The translations under genes and the position numbers were made by a program. A stretch of DNA of 64,000 nt from Planctomycetota bacterium (GTDB lineage: Bacteria; Planctomycetota; Phycisphaerae; Phycisphaerales; UBA1924). Shown piece by piece: positions 43,445-52,105 of this stretch; the stretch's first letter is position 1, and every line of letters starts with the position of its first letter. The DNA lies in assembly GCA_003696675.1 (NCBI GenBank), contig RFGH01000224.1, positions 1 to 64,000 of the forward strand, written 5' to 3'. Under the pieces are notes generated by a model that worked only from the letters and a program-made list of their open reading frames with translations, did not search any database and was not told the DNA's origin.

Positions 43445-45091
43445 TCAGCAAGCACCCCCCCGAGTGATCGGGGCGGTTTCAGTGTTGCCTTGGCGCGAGT
43501 GACCCAGAAGGCAGACACCCATCGCGATGGAACTGGCGATGGTCAACTTCCAGACGAAGGCCAGATCGAGGATGACCAGAAGTGGCGGGCGGCTGGCTTC
43601 GGGATTCGCCGCGACGGACGCCGCGTAGGTCTCACGGATCGCGTTCACATCGACCAGCCGCGTCCACAGGATCGGCTGCATCATCAGCACCAGGATGAAT
43701 CCGGTCGCCAACGCCGCGATCACGCTGGCTGTGCTTCCGCGCCGGGTGAGCAGCGCCGTCAGGAATACCGGCAGTAAACCGGCGTAGGCGAAGGTCATCA
43801 CGGTGAGCGCGAAGGTCAGAAGCGTTGTGTTTTCCCCGTAGTGATGCTGCCAGAACACGCACAGCACGGCGAATCCGCCCAAGATGAGGCCCCAAAGAAT
43901 CACGGCCAAGCGCCCCGCTCGCAAGTAGGCCCGTTCATCGAGCCCCGGGGCGAGGCGACGATAGAAGTCATTGATGCAGGTCGAGGCCATGGCGTTGACG
44001 CCGCTGTTGAGGCTGGAGAGCCCGGCCGCAAAGAGTCCCGCCATCATCAGACCGCTCACGCCGGGGGGCATGTGCTCGATGATGAAGGTGAGGAAGACCC
44101 GGCGGGAATCGGTGGGGGAGGCGGGCGATTCCAAGCCGCCGGCGAGCCAGAGTTCCGGTTGCTGGTAGTACACCCACAAGAGCAGCCCGACAATCAGGAA
44201 CAGCGCTACCGAGGGAATTCCGAAGAGGATGCCGCCGATGACTGATCTGGCGGCTGCCTTCTCATCTCGGCATGTCAGCATACGCTGGGTCATGTCCTGG
44301 TCCGTGCCGTAGGACGCAACGCCCATCAGCGTGAATCCCACGAACACGGCTGGCAGTGAAAACGGGTTGGCCCACCACGGCGTCGCTTCGCTGCCGAATG
44401 CAAAGACGGTCAGCTTGCTGTGACCGCCCTCTGCGCCGGAACGGAGAGCGTTGACCACCTCACCGGCGCCTGCGGGGAGCTGGTTGGCGATGAGTACGAT
44501 CGCGAGGATGCAGGCGCCCAGCAGCACGCTCATCTGGATCACATCGGTCCAGATCACGCTGGCGATGCCGCCCACGAGTGTGTATACGATCCCGACCGCG
44601 GTGAGCACGCCGATGGCGATGCAAAGGTTGAGCGGTTCAAGTCCCTTGTCCCCGAAGAGGATGATCGAGGCGGGAATCGCCCCGATATAGACGCGAACCC
44701 CGCTGGCCATGACCCGGCCGGCCATGTAGACAGCGCTTGTGGCCTGCATCGCGGTGCGGCCGTACCGCTGATCGAGCAGTTCGTAGATGGTCTGAACGCG
44801 GCGGCGGTAAAACGCCGGGAGAAAGACGAAGGCGATGACGAAAGCGGCGAGCACCATGCCGATGTTGGTGCTCAGGTAGGCCAGGTCGGTCTCGTAGCCC
44901 TGCTGGGGCACGCCGATGAATGACGCCGCCGACATGCTGGTGGCGACGATGGATACCCCAACCGCCCAGGTCGGCATCCGACGCCCGCCGAGAAAGTAAT
45001 CGTTCGTGTCCTTCTGCTCTCGGCGCGAGAACATCCAGCCGGTGATGGCGAGGAGCACGAAATAGGCCCCGAGAACGAGCCAGTCGAGCAT
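43445..45091 (-). CDS. Sodium:solute symporter (SSS family)
   Basis: 548 residues from MLDWLVLGAYFVLL; upstream in-frame ATG 45121 would add ten residues and is possible. About 13-14 hydrophobic segments. Family features: GRRMPTWAVGVSIVATSMSAASFIG early on, TNIGMVLAAFVIAFVFLPAFYRR, the FLTFIIEHMPPGVSGLMMAGLFAAGLSSLNSGVNAMAS segment with its conserved Ser/Gly pattern. Imports a solute with sodium; the substrate is unclear, sugars and sialic acids being common. It is divergent from the amidase gene and convergent with the esterase gene, 19 bp apart. Confidence 0.88.
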   Translation of the reverse strand: MLDWLVLGAYFVLLAITGWMFSRREQKDTNDYFLGGRRMPTWAVGVSIVATSMSAASFIGVPQQGYETDLAYLSTNIGMVLAAFVIAFVFLPAFYRRRVQTIYELLDQRYGRTAMQATSAVYMAGRVMASGVRVYIGAIPASIILFGDKGLEPLNLCIAIGVLTAVGIVYTLVGGIASVIWTDVIQMSVLLGACILAIVLIANQLPAGAGEVVNALRSGAEGGHSKLTVFAFGSEATPWWANPFSLPAVFVGFTLMGVASYGTDQDMTQRMLTCRDEKAAARSVIGGILFGIPSVALFLIVGLLLWVYYQQPELWLAGGLESPASPTDSRRVFLTFIIEHMPPGVSGLMMAGLFAAGLSSLNSGVNAMASTCINDFYRRLAPGLDERAYLRAGRLAVILWGLILGGFAVLCVFWQHHYGENTTLLTFALTVMTFAYAGLLPVFLTALLTRRGSTASVIAALATGFILVLMMQPILWTRLVDVNAIRETYAASVAANPEASRPPLLVILDLAFVWKLTIASSIAMGVCLLGHSRQGNTETAPITRGGAC

Positions 45092-45183
45092 GACAAACCC
45101 TGAAGAATCCTGCGTGGGCATGATGGGCACGATACCCTCAACCGACGGCATGTGCCGGACCGTTTGGGGACGGAGGTTGACGG

Positions 45184-46194
45184 ATGAGAGCATGGCTGAT
45201 TCGGATGATGGCGGTGTTTGTGCTCGTTTTCGCGGGGGGGTGTTCGAGCACCCGATCTCAGGGACCGATCGCCCGCCCGGGAGACCGCCTGGAGCGTCGC
45301 GGCGACGAGATCGTTGTGGCCGGGCAGTACTTCCACACCGGTGCGCCCGTCGTGCTATGGACCGACCCCGGTGGCTATGACGCCTACCGGGTCGAGCGGC
45401 GGTTTGCCCGAATGGACGAGTCGGGCTGGGACTCGATCAAGGACGGGCTTCCGTCGCCAAATCGCTACAACCAGCGGCTCACCGGCGACCCGGCGATGGA
45501 CGAGGCCAATCGCGGCGGCGGCTGGGAGCTCGATGACCTCCGCGGCGTGGTGGACCAGTTTGTTCTTCACTACGACGTCTGCGGGACGAGTCGCACATGC
45601 TTCCGGGTGCTTCATGATCTTCGGGGCCTCTCGGTCCACTTCATGCTGGATATCGACGGGACAATCTATCAGACGCTGGATGTGAAAGAGCGGGCCTGGC
45701 ACGCGACCAAGGCGAACACCAGGTCGGTCGGGATCGAGATCGCGAACATCGGGGCGTACCCATCGTCGGACTCGCCGCCCTTGCAGGAGTGGTATACGCG
45801 GGATGCCCAAGGACGCACACGGATCACGCTGCCCGCCCGCTTCGGAGATGGAGGGCTGCGAGCGCCCGGGAGGGCCGGGCGCCCGTCACGGGACGACCCT
45901 GTTTCGGGTGTGATCAATGATTCGGAGCTGGTGATGTACGACCTCACAGACGCTCAGTACGAATCGCTGATCCGGCTTACCGCGGCGTTGCACCGGGCTT
46001 TGCCCGAGATCCGATTGGATTACCCCCGTGCGCCGGGCGGTGGAGTCCTGCCTAGGGCCCTTGACGACGACGAGTTCCGGTCGTTTCGCGGGGTTCTCGG
46101 GCACTGGCATGTGCAGGAGAACAAGGTCGACCCGGGCCCTGCGCTCGACTGGGAGCGGGTCGTGGGTGGGGCTCGGGAGCTGTTGTCACGGTGA
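45184..46194 (+). CDS. N-acetylmuramoyl-L-alanine amidase (Amidase_2), lipoprotein
   Basis: 336 residues. Lipobox VFAGGC (Cys20). Amidase_2/AmpD-like core at about residues 115-310: FVLHYDVCGTSRTCFRVLHDLRGLSVHFMLDIDGTIYQTLD, AWHATKANTRSVGIEIANIG, and VLGHWHVQENKVDPGPALDW. The zinc ligands should be His in LHYD, His in GHWH and Asp in VDPG. It should cut the amide between MurNAc and the peptide stem. Long insertion between SVGIEI and GHWH. Confidence 0.85.
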   Translation: MRAWLIRMMAVFVLVFAGGCSSTRSQGPIARPGDRLERRGDEIVVAGQYFHTGAPVVLWTDPGGYDAYRVERRFARMDESGWDSIKDGLPSPNRYNQRLTGDPAMDEANRGGGWELDDLRGVVDQFVLHYDVCGTSRTCFRVLHDLRGLSVHFMLDIDGTIYQTLDVKERAWHATKANTRSVGIEIANIGAYPSSDSPPLQEWYTRDAQGRTRITLPARFGDGGLRAPGRAGRPSRDDPVSGVINDSELVMYDLTDAQYESLIRLTAALHRALPEIRLDYPRAPGGGVLPRALDDDEFRSFRGVLGHWHVQENKVDPGPALDWERVVGGARELLSR

Positions 46195-46212
46195 GCTGCT
46201 CAGCAGGTCCGG

Positions 46213-46578
46213 TCAGACCTTAAGCATCCATCCGCGGCGGTCTGTGAACGCGGCGAAGTCCCGCGAGCCGAAGCCGATCAGCCGAATCCCACCAGCCGTT
46301 GTGATACGATGCTTGCGGAGCAGCGTGCCGCACGAGTATCCGCACAGAGCCGAAACCACCGCGTGGGATGTACCCAGCAAACCTAGGCGTGAAAGGTTTC
46401 TCTCCTCGGCGAGCGGGTTCGACGGTTGGTAGAGCCACATCGCGACGGGATGCGCGATCAGGATCATCGTCATGATGGTGATCACCGGGGAGGCGCTCAG
46501 CGCGGTCAGTCGAGCACCGTGCTGTGCTGGTACCGAGGGCGAGGTCGCCGGGGCTGCCCCCGTGCGTCTGCGTGTCAT
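46213..46578 (-). CDS. Hypothetical membrane protein, coupled to speB
   Basis: 121 residues. The ATG overlaps the speB stop (ATGA), and the frame lacks stops for the whole length, so it is a likely third gene of the polyamine operon. Two hydrophobic stretches: ITIMTMILIAHPVAMWLY and LGLLGTSHAVVSALCGYSC. No family recognised. It might still be a chance frame. Confidence 0.45.
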   Translation of the reverse strand: MTRRRTGAAPATSPSVPAQHGARLTALSASPVITIMTMILIAHPVAMWLYQPSNPLAEERNLSRLGLLGTSHAVVSALCGYSCGTLLRKHRITTAGGIRLIGFGSRDFAAFTDRRGWMLKV

Positions 46579-47438
46579 GCACGGGCGGCGAAGACTTCGC
46601 TGAGCATGCGGTGAACAAGTTTGGCGGCAAAGAAGTCGCTGCCGTGATGCGCTTCATGGGGGCACAGTTCGACCACATCGAACCCGATGACCGTTCGTTC
46701 GCGGCAGACCCGCCGAACCAGATCGTTGACTTGCCGCCATGTCATGCCATCGGGCTCGGGTGTTCCCGTCGCCGGCAGATAGGCCGGGTCGAACGCATCG
46801 AGGTCGACCGTGATGTACACGGTGTTATCGAGCATGGCCATGACGCGGTCCATCCAGGAATCGTCCTTCGATTTGCTGATCTCCCAGCCCCAGACGATGC
46901 GGGAGCGGTCCATCGTGTCCCACTCGGATTTGTCGATGGCGCGGATCCCGACCTGGGCGATGGTCGCATGCTCGCGTGCCCGGGCCATGACGCAGGCGTG
47001 ATTGTGGGTGGAGCCGTGGTAAGACTCGCGGGTGTCGCCGTGGGCGTCGATCTGCAGCACGGTGAACCTCCCGGAGCCGAGGTGCTCGGCGATCGCTTCG
47101 ATTGCCCCGATGGTCACCGAGTGCTCGCCCCCGATGACAACGGGAAATCGCCCGCTTCTGAGCGCGTCAGAGACGCGTGCTCTCACGAGCGGCGCCAGGT
47201 CCTCGGGGGTGGTGTGGCAGAGGACGGGTTCCTCGGTGTGGATGCCGTGGATGTGAACTTCCGTCTGCGTCTCGATATCGAAGCATTCGACCTGCGTCGA
47301 TGCCTCGATGAGCGCGGCAGGGCCTTTGTCGGCGCCTTTGCGATAGGTGCTTGTCCCGTCGTAGGGCACGGGGATGATGCGGATGGAGCTGGTATCGGCC
47401 GCGGTGAACTCCGCGGGCGGTTCGAGGAACTGCGTCAT
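46575..47438 (-). CDS. speB: Agmatinase-like ureohydrolase (SpeB)
   Basis: 287 residues. Ureohydrolase fold with binuclear manganese ligands: GGEHSV (His), QIDAHGDTRES (Asp-His-Asp), TVDLDAFDP (Asp-Asp). The HGDTRESYHGSTHNHACV loop fits agmatinase (GDTR) better than arginase. It should turn agmatine into putrescine and urea. It lies 40 bp after speA on the same strand, giving a two-step arginine-to-putrescine path. Confidence 0.93.
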   Translation of the reverse strand: MTQFLEPPAEFTAADTSSIRIIPVPYDGTSTYRKGADKGPAALIEASTQVECFDIETQTEVHIHGIHTEEPVLCHTTPEDLAPLVRARVSDALRSGRFPVVIGGEHSVTIGAIEAIAEHLGSGRFTVLQIDAHGDTRESYHGSTHNHACVMARAREHATIAQVGIRAIDKSEWDTMDRSRIVWGWEISKSKDDSWMDRVMAMLDNTVYITVDLDAFDPAYLPATGTPEPDGMTWRQVNDLVRRVCRERTVIGFDVVELCPHEAHHGSDFFAAKLVHRMLSEVFAARA

Positions 47439-47478
47439 GGTGTTGCGGCTCCGGCGTGCTTGCGGACGGGGATGTGGA

Positions 47479-49458
47479 TCAACTCAGATCGGCTTCGGGG
47501 TCCAAGTAGGTGTACCCCTTCAGGCCGTTGTCGTAGAAGTCAATCAGGATTCGGCTCTCCGCGACCGACATGGATCCGGCGCGGACAGCCTTCTCGCACT
47601 CTCGCTCGAGGTGCTTGCTCAGCGTGTCCGGCTCATACTGGACATAGCTGAGAACTTCTCGGATGGAGTCTCCGCGAACGATCTCGCCGATGACCCACTT
47701 GCCATCCTCGACATCGATGTGAACCGCGTGGGCGTCGCCGAACAAGTTATGCAGGTCGCCGAGTGTTTCCTGATAGGCGCCGACCAAAAACACCCCGAGG
47801 AAGTAGGTCTCGTTGTTGAGATCGTGGACGGGGAGTGTCCGCTCGGGGGTTCCCTGGTTGCCGATGAACATGTCGATCTTTCCGTCGGAATCACAGGTGA
47901 TGTCCGCGAGCACGGCCCGTTCGGTGGGTTCTTCCTTGAGCCGGTGGATCGGCATGATCGGGAAGAGTTGGTCGATGGCCCAGTGATCCGGCAGCGACTG
48001 GAACAGGGAGAAGTTGCAGAAGTAGTTTTCGCACATCAGATCGTCGATCCGCGCGAGCGGCTCGGGGACCTCGTCGAGCTTGGCGCAGCGGTCCTGGACC
48101 AACGAGCAGGTGGTCCAATACAGACGCTCGGCCAAGGCCCGTTCCTGCAGTGTCAGATACCCGAGGCTGAACAGGGTCAGCGCCTCTTCGCGGGCACGCT
48201 CGGCATCGTGGAAGCATTCCACGAGGCGGCCGCTCGGGCGCGCCGCCGTGGCGATCGCGGAACGCAGATCGCGGATCGGCTGCGGCTCTGCGTCCGATCC
48301 GTTCGCGTCGATGAGGCTTCGGTCAACGAGTTCGCTGGGGCCGGTCGAGCCGAGCACATTGAAAATGAGGGCCGAGCTGTGGGCGACCATGGCCCGCCCG
48401 CACTCGGTGACGATGGTCGGGTGCTCAACTCCCGCCGCGTCGCAGACTGAACCGATGCGATAGACCACATCGGATGCGTATTCGTCCAGTGAATAGTTCA
48501 TGGACGAGGGGCTGTTGGTCTGGCTGCCCTGATAATCGACGCCAAGCCCTCCGCCGATGTCGATCATCTTCAACCCGGCGCCCTCGTTCTGCATCTGGAC
48601 ATAGACATGGGCGAGCTCGGTGATCGCGCGCTTCACCTGCGAGATGTCCTGCAGCTGGCTGCCGGTGTGGCAATGCAGCAGAGTAAGGCTGTCGAGCATG
48701 TCGTGGCGCCTGAGCGTGTTGATGGCTTCGAGCAGTTCGGCCACCGTGAGGCCGAACTTACTCTTGACGCCCACGGATTCGGCCCAGCGTCCCGACCCGC
48801 CGGACGCGAGTTTGACACGAACGCCGATGGCCGGGCGGACATTGTGCTTCTCCGCGAAGTGGATGATCAGGCGAAGTTCCTTGACATTCTCCACAACCGG
48901 GATGATCCGGCGTCCGAGCTTCGTCGCCAGAATTACCGCCTCAATGTAACGGGCGTCCTTGAAACCGTTGCAGATGATGGCCTGGTTCGGCGATTCGATC
49001 GTCATCGCCAGAACGGCCAAAAGTTCGGGCTTCGATCCCACCTCAAGCCCAAAGCCGTACTTTTGCCCGAAGTCGCGTACCTCGTGCACAAGCTGGCTCT
49101 GCTGATTCACCTTGATCGGGTATACGCCGAGATAGCCTCCCTTGTAGTTATTCTCTTGCATCGATCGCTCGAACGCCTCGCGCAGCGAGCGGAGCCGGTG
49201 CTCGAGGATGCCGGTGAATCGGAGAAGGACGGGGGTTTCGATCCCCCGGGCCGAGAGGCCGTCGATGACCTCCATGAGGTCGATCCGTGGGCCGGTCGGA
49301 CCCGACGGGCGGGCGTCGAGGGTGCCCCGCTCGTTGATCGAGAAGTAGCCGCCCGACCAGTTGGGGACCCGGTACAGCGAGGCGCTGTCCTCGATGGTCC
49401 ATTGCGAGTCGGCCGAAGAGGACGGGGAAACGAGATCGGAACGGGTCGCGGTGGTCAT
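47479..49458 (-). CDS. speA: Biosynthetic arginine decarboxylase (SpeA)
   Basis: 659 residues, normal length for the large PLP-dependent form. The PLP lysine is in LGVYPIKVNQQ; later GLEVGSKPELLAVLAM, AIGVRVKLASGGSGRW, LLHCHTGSQL, IDIGGGLGVDY and TECGRAMVAHS mark the alanine-racemase-like barrel. It makes agmatine from arginine. It is upstream of speB in one operon and divergent from the deoxyhypusine-synthase-like gene, 125 bp away. Confidence 0.96.
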   Translation of the reverse strand: MTTATRSDLVSPSSSADSQWTIEDSASLYRVPNWSGGYFSINERGTLDARPSGPTGPRIDLMEVIDGLSARGIETPVLLRFTGILEHRLRSLREAFERSMQENNYKGGYLGVYPIKVNQQSQLVHEVRDFGQKYGFGLEVGSKPELLAVLAMTIESPNQAIICNGFKDARYIEAVILATKLGRRIIPVVENVKELRLIIHFAEKHNVRPAIGVRVKLASGGSGRWAESVGVKSKFGLTVAELLEAINTLRRHDMLDSLTLLHCHTGSQLQDISQVKRAITELAHVYVQMQNEGAGLKMIDIGGGLGVDYQGSQTNSPSSMNYSLDEYASDVVYRIGSVCDAAGVEHPTIVTECGRAMVAHSSALIFNVLGSTGPSELVDRSLIDANGSDAEPQPIRDLRSAIATAARPSGRLVECFHDAERAREEALTLFSLGYLTLQERALAERLYWTTCSLVQDRCAKLDEVPEPLARIDDLMCENYFCNFSLFQSLPDHWAIDQLFPIMPIHRLKEEPTERAVLADITCDSDGKIDMFIGNQGTPERTLPVHDLNNETYFLGVFLVGAYQETLGDLHNLFGDAHAVHIDVEDGKWVIGEIVRGDSIREVLSYVQYEPDTLSKHLERECEKAVRAGSMSVAESRILIDFYDNGLKGYTYLDPEADLS

Positions 49459-49583
49459 TGGTTGAGTCTAGAACGGGTTTCGCGGGTCGCGAGCCCGCGC
49501 CTACCGTCTGAGTCCCGTTTTTTGGTCCCCGCCGGGGGCCTCACACCCCCTCTTGGGCGGCGCCAGCCCGCAGGAGCCGAGTG

Positions 49584-50552
49584 ATGACGATCCGCGCCTT
49601 TATGGAGCAGCATTACCGCCACTTCAACGCCGGGGCCGCCCTCGACGCTGCGAAGGGTTACGAGAAGCACCTTTGCTCGGGTGGGAAAATGATGGTCACC
49701 CTCGCAGGGGCCATGAGCACCGCCGAGCTGGGGCGTTCGCTGGCCGAGATGATCCGGCAGGGCAAGGTGCACGCGATCACCTGCACCGGGGCAAATCTGG
49801 AGGAGGATGTCTTTAACCTGGTCGCGCACGATCACTATGTGCGAATTCCCGACTGGCGGGACCTGACCCCCGCCGACGAGCAGAAACTGCTTGATCGGCA
49901 CCTCAACCGGGTTACGGACACCTGCATCCCGGAAGAGGAGGCCATCCGGCGCATCGAGCATGTCCTGCTCAAGCGCTGGCAGGGAGCCGACCGGTCGGGC
50001 CAGCCCAAATTCCCCCACGAGTTCTTCATGGACACCCTGCTCTCGGGAGAGCTGGAAGAGTCTTATCAGGCAGACCCCAAGAACTCTTGGCTGCTCGCGG
50101 CGGCACAGGCCGGCATCCCGGTGTATGTCCCCGGATGGGAGGACTCGACCCTCGGGAACATTGCGGCCGCCCGTGTGATCGACGGCACCCTCTCCAGCAC
50201 CCGGTGCATCAAGTCCGGTCTGGACTACATGGTCCACTTGGCCGACTGGTACACCCGCACGACCGGAGATGGCACCTCGATCGGCTTCTTCCAGATCGGC
50301 GGGGGCATTGCGGGCGATTTCCCGATCTGCGTGGTCCCGATGATGCGTCAGGACCTCGAGCGTGACATCCCGCTCTGGGGTTACTTCTGTCAGATCTCCG
50401 ATTCGACGACCAGCTACGGGTCGTACTCCGGGGCCATACCGTCCGAGAAGATCACTTGGGAAAAGATCGCCCCGGACACCCCTCGCTACATGATCGAGTC
50501 CGACGCCACGATCGTCGCCCCGCTTGTGTTCGGATATCTGTTGGGCTGGTGA
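49584..50552 (+). CDS. Deoxyhypusine synthase-like protein (possible homospermidine-type synthase)
   Basis: 322 residues from ATG 49584; GTG 49581 one codon before is also possible, with CAGGAG upstream. Family features: CSGGKMMVTLAGAMSTAELG (NAD region), HAITCTGANLEEDVFNLV, VPGWEDSTLGN, FFQIGGGIAGDFPICVVPM, and the catalytic-lysine motif GAIPSEKITWEKI (Lys294). Eukaryotic members modify eIF5A with spermidine; bacteria have no eIF5A, and bacterial homologues are thought to make homospermidine or related amines. Divergent from speA-speB, so a polyamine role is likely. Confidence 0.9.
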   Translation: MTIRAFMEQHYRHFNAGAALDAAKGYEKHLCSGGKMMVTLAGAMSTAELGRSLAEMIRQGKVHAITCTGANLEEDVFNLVAHDHYVRIPDWRDLTPADEQKLLDRHLNRVTDTCIPEEEAIRRIEHVLLKRWQGADRSGQPKFPHEFFMDTLLSGELEESYQADPKNSWLLAAAQAGIPVYVPGWEDSTLGNIAAARVIDGTLSSTRCIKSGLDYMVHLADWYTRTTGDGTSIGFFQIGGGIAGDFPICVVPMMRQDLERDIPLWGYFCQISDSTTSYGSYSGAIPSEKITWEKIAPDTPRYMIESDATIVAPLVFGYLLGW

Positions 50553-50618
50553 GCCTGGTGAGCTTTACCCTCTCGCCCGAGCGGGTGGTGAGGGATATCA
50601 TCCGGACCCCTTCCACCC

Positions 50619-50707
50619 GGAGAGGTGGCTGAGTGGTTGAAGGCGCACGGCTGGAATCCGTGTTTACGGGGTAACCCGTAACGGGGGTTCGAATCCCCCC
50701 CTCTCCG
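50619..50707 (+). tRNA. tRNA-Ser (anticodon GGA)
   Basis: 89 nt. Acceptor stem GGAGAGG (50619-50625) with CCTCTCC (50700-50706), discriminator G. Anticodon stem CACGG ... CCGTG with loop CTGGAAT, anticodon GGA, reading UCC/UCU. A long variable arm (TTTACGGGGTAACCCGTAA) and the TTCGAATC T-loop fit a class II serine tRNA. CCA is not encoded. Confidence 0.96.
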
Positions 50708-50714
50708 CTTCGAC

Positions 50715-50745
50715 AAGGCCCTGCATCCGCAGGGTCTTGTTGTTT
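50715..50745 (+). terminator. Terminator of tRNA-Ser
   Basis: 10-bp stem with one G-T pair (AAGGCCCTGC with GCAGGGTCTT, loop ATCC), then GTTGTTT. It begins 8 bp after the tRNA. Confidence 0.65.
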
Positions 50746-51325
50746 CAGGGGGGGGTTACTTGTCCTCGATCAGCGGTGCGACGATGGCGTGAGTACGGTG
50801 GTCCGTACGCGCGAGTGTTTGTTGGTGATTGCTAGCTTCTGGCTTCGAGTTGCTTCCGTTCTTGAGTGGCATGCGATATCCGTGTGCTGGTTTGGTAGGG
50901 CTGGATATCGCTCGCTCGTGACATGAATCCAAACCCGGCCAGGACGCGGTCTGACCGGTGTGAGCGGCATGGCGAACTTGGCTGGCAAAGCGAGCGGTTG
51001 AGTGATGGGCCACCGAGTCTGCGGTTCGACAGTGACTTGCTTGTCCCGCGGCGCCGGCATGGTCCTCCGGACACGTGGTGTGTCCACTCATGGGCGGGCG
51101 AGACGATCCGGACCTGGATCTGCCCGTGATTCTGAGGCAGGCGTGTCTCATTGTCGGCAGGCGGGTTCAGAGTCGGGGGGGCAATCATCCCGTGCTGGGG
51201 CGGGCAAGTGAGCGGCGAGGCGAAATCGGCATATGAGTTCTGTTCAGGCTGCAGCAATGGCAGCCGGCGGGAGGTGGATGGCCTCTGAAACCGCGAGAGA
51301 CAGGCCTTCGGGGAGGTTTGGTTTC
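50746..51325. other. Gene-free spacer before the stress cluster
   Basis: About 580 bp without a convincing gene. Open frames exist on both strands but have poor codon bias, no ribosome sites and no family features. The base composition is somewhat less GC-rich than the coding neighbours. It could hold activator sites for the sigma-54-like promoter at 51326 or the worn remains of a gene. Confidence 0.5.
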
Positions 51326-51341
51326 TGGCATGCGATTTGCC
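51326..51341 (+). promoter_or_regulatory. Sigma-54-type promoter of the Hsp20 gene
   Basis: TGGCATG-CGAT-TTGC, against consensus TGGCACR-N4-TTGCW. The invariant GG (51327-51328) and GC (51339-51340) are 12 bp apart as required. Transcription would start near 51352, leaving a leader of about 56 nt that ends in TAAGGAGGTG before the ATG. Confidence 0.55.
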
Positions 51342-51407
51342 GAATATTTTCTGCCCCTATGGGCGTGAGTTGCTTTCGCACGAACCATGTTTGTAAGGAG
51401 GTGGCAC

Positions 51408-51923
51408 ATGCTCAGCATCTTCCCCAACACGATCCCCGGCTTGAGCCGAAACTCGGTCTTCGGGCAGATCGCCCGCGACATGGACAGGTTGTTTGAATCG
51501 GTCGCGACCCGTCCGATGGTTGACTCAGCCTCCCGTACCTGGCCGGGCATGAATGTCTGGCGTGATGGCGACGACATTGTCGCCGAGGCCGAGATTCCGG
51601 GCTTCCGGATGGAGGACATTGAGGTTCTCGCGACCGAGCACATGCTGACGATTCGCGGGCAGCGGCGGAGCTCAACGCCTGAGAACGCCACAGCCCTTCG
51701 TATTGAGCGTTCGGTCAGCCGCTTCGAGCGGTCGCTGCACCTGCCGGTTGAGATCGACCCAGACCGTGTGCGTGCGACCCTGGCCGATGGCGTGCTGCGT
51801 GTCACGCTGCCGGTCGCGGAGGCGGCTCGTCCGAGGCGTGTGCAGATTCAGTCGCTGGCTTCGACCCCGGCGCGTGAGGCTCTGCCCACCTCGCCGGTGT
51901 CGCAAGCCGAGGCGACGGCCTGA
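51408..51923 (+). CDS. Small heat-shock protein Hsp20 (first of two)
   Basis: 171 residues. An exceptionally strong ribosome site (TAAGGAGGTG) precedes the ATG. The alpha-crystallin domain runs from about residue 45 to 145: WRDGDDIVAEAEIPGFRMEDIEVLA, LTIRGQRRS, FERSLHLPVEIDPDRVRATLADGVLRVTLP. The GVLRVTLP motif is diagnostic. A holdase that binds unfolding proteins. It heads the stress cluster, 36 bp before a microprotein gene. Confidence 0.95.
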   Translation: MLSIFPNTIPGLSRNSVFGQIARDMDRLFESVATRPMVDSASRTWPGMNVWRDGDDIVAEAEIPGFRMEDIEVLATEHMLTIRGQRRSSTPENATALRIERSVSRFERSLHLPVEIDPDRVRATLADGVLRVTLPVAEAARPRRVQIQSLASTPAREALPTSPVSQAEATA

Positions 51924-51959
51924 GCGTATCTCGCGCATCTTAGACGAAGGAGTTTCACC

Positions 51960-52100
51960 ATGAGCAACGCCGCCGTGGCGAACGATGCCACTCGCACCGA
52001 ACGCAGGGGCTGGCTCGGGCGGTGGAAGCCCAAGCTCCCTTCGTTCGGACGGAAGAACCGCAATCAGGCAAGGCAGTCCAAGGAGACGAAGAAGGAGTGA
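51960..52100 (+). CDS. 46-residue basic microprotein between two Hsp20 genes
   Basis: ATG at 51960 with GAAGGAG 6 nt upstream, stop at 52098-52100. Sequence begins MSNAAVANDATRTERRGW and ends RQSKETKKE, strongly basic, with a central RGWLGRWKPKLPSFGRKN patch. The next Hsp20 ribosome site (AAGGAGTG) lies within its last codons, so the two are coupled. No known family recognised. Too short for most gene finders. Could bind nucleic acid or modulate the chaperones; this is speculation. Confidence 0.65.
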   Translation: MSNAAVANDATRTERRGWLGRWKPKLPSFGRKNRNQARQSKETKKE

Positions 52101-52105
52101 TCATC

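Noticed and set aside
50756-51257. Overlapping minus-strand frames of 100-140 codons
   Set aside because: No codon bias, no ribosome site, no recognisable family; treated as non-coding.
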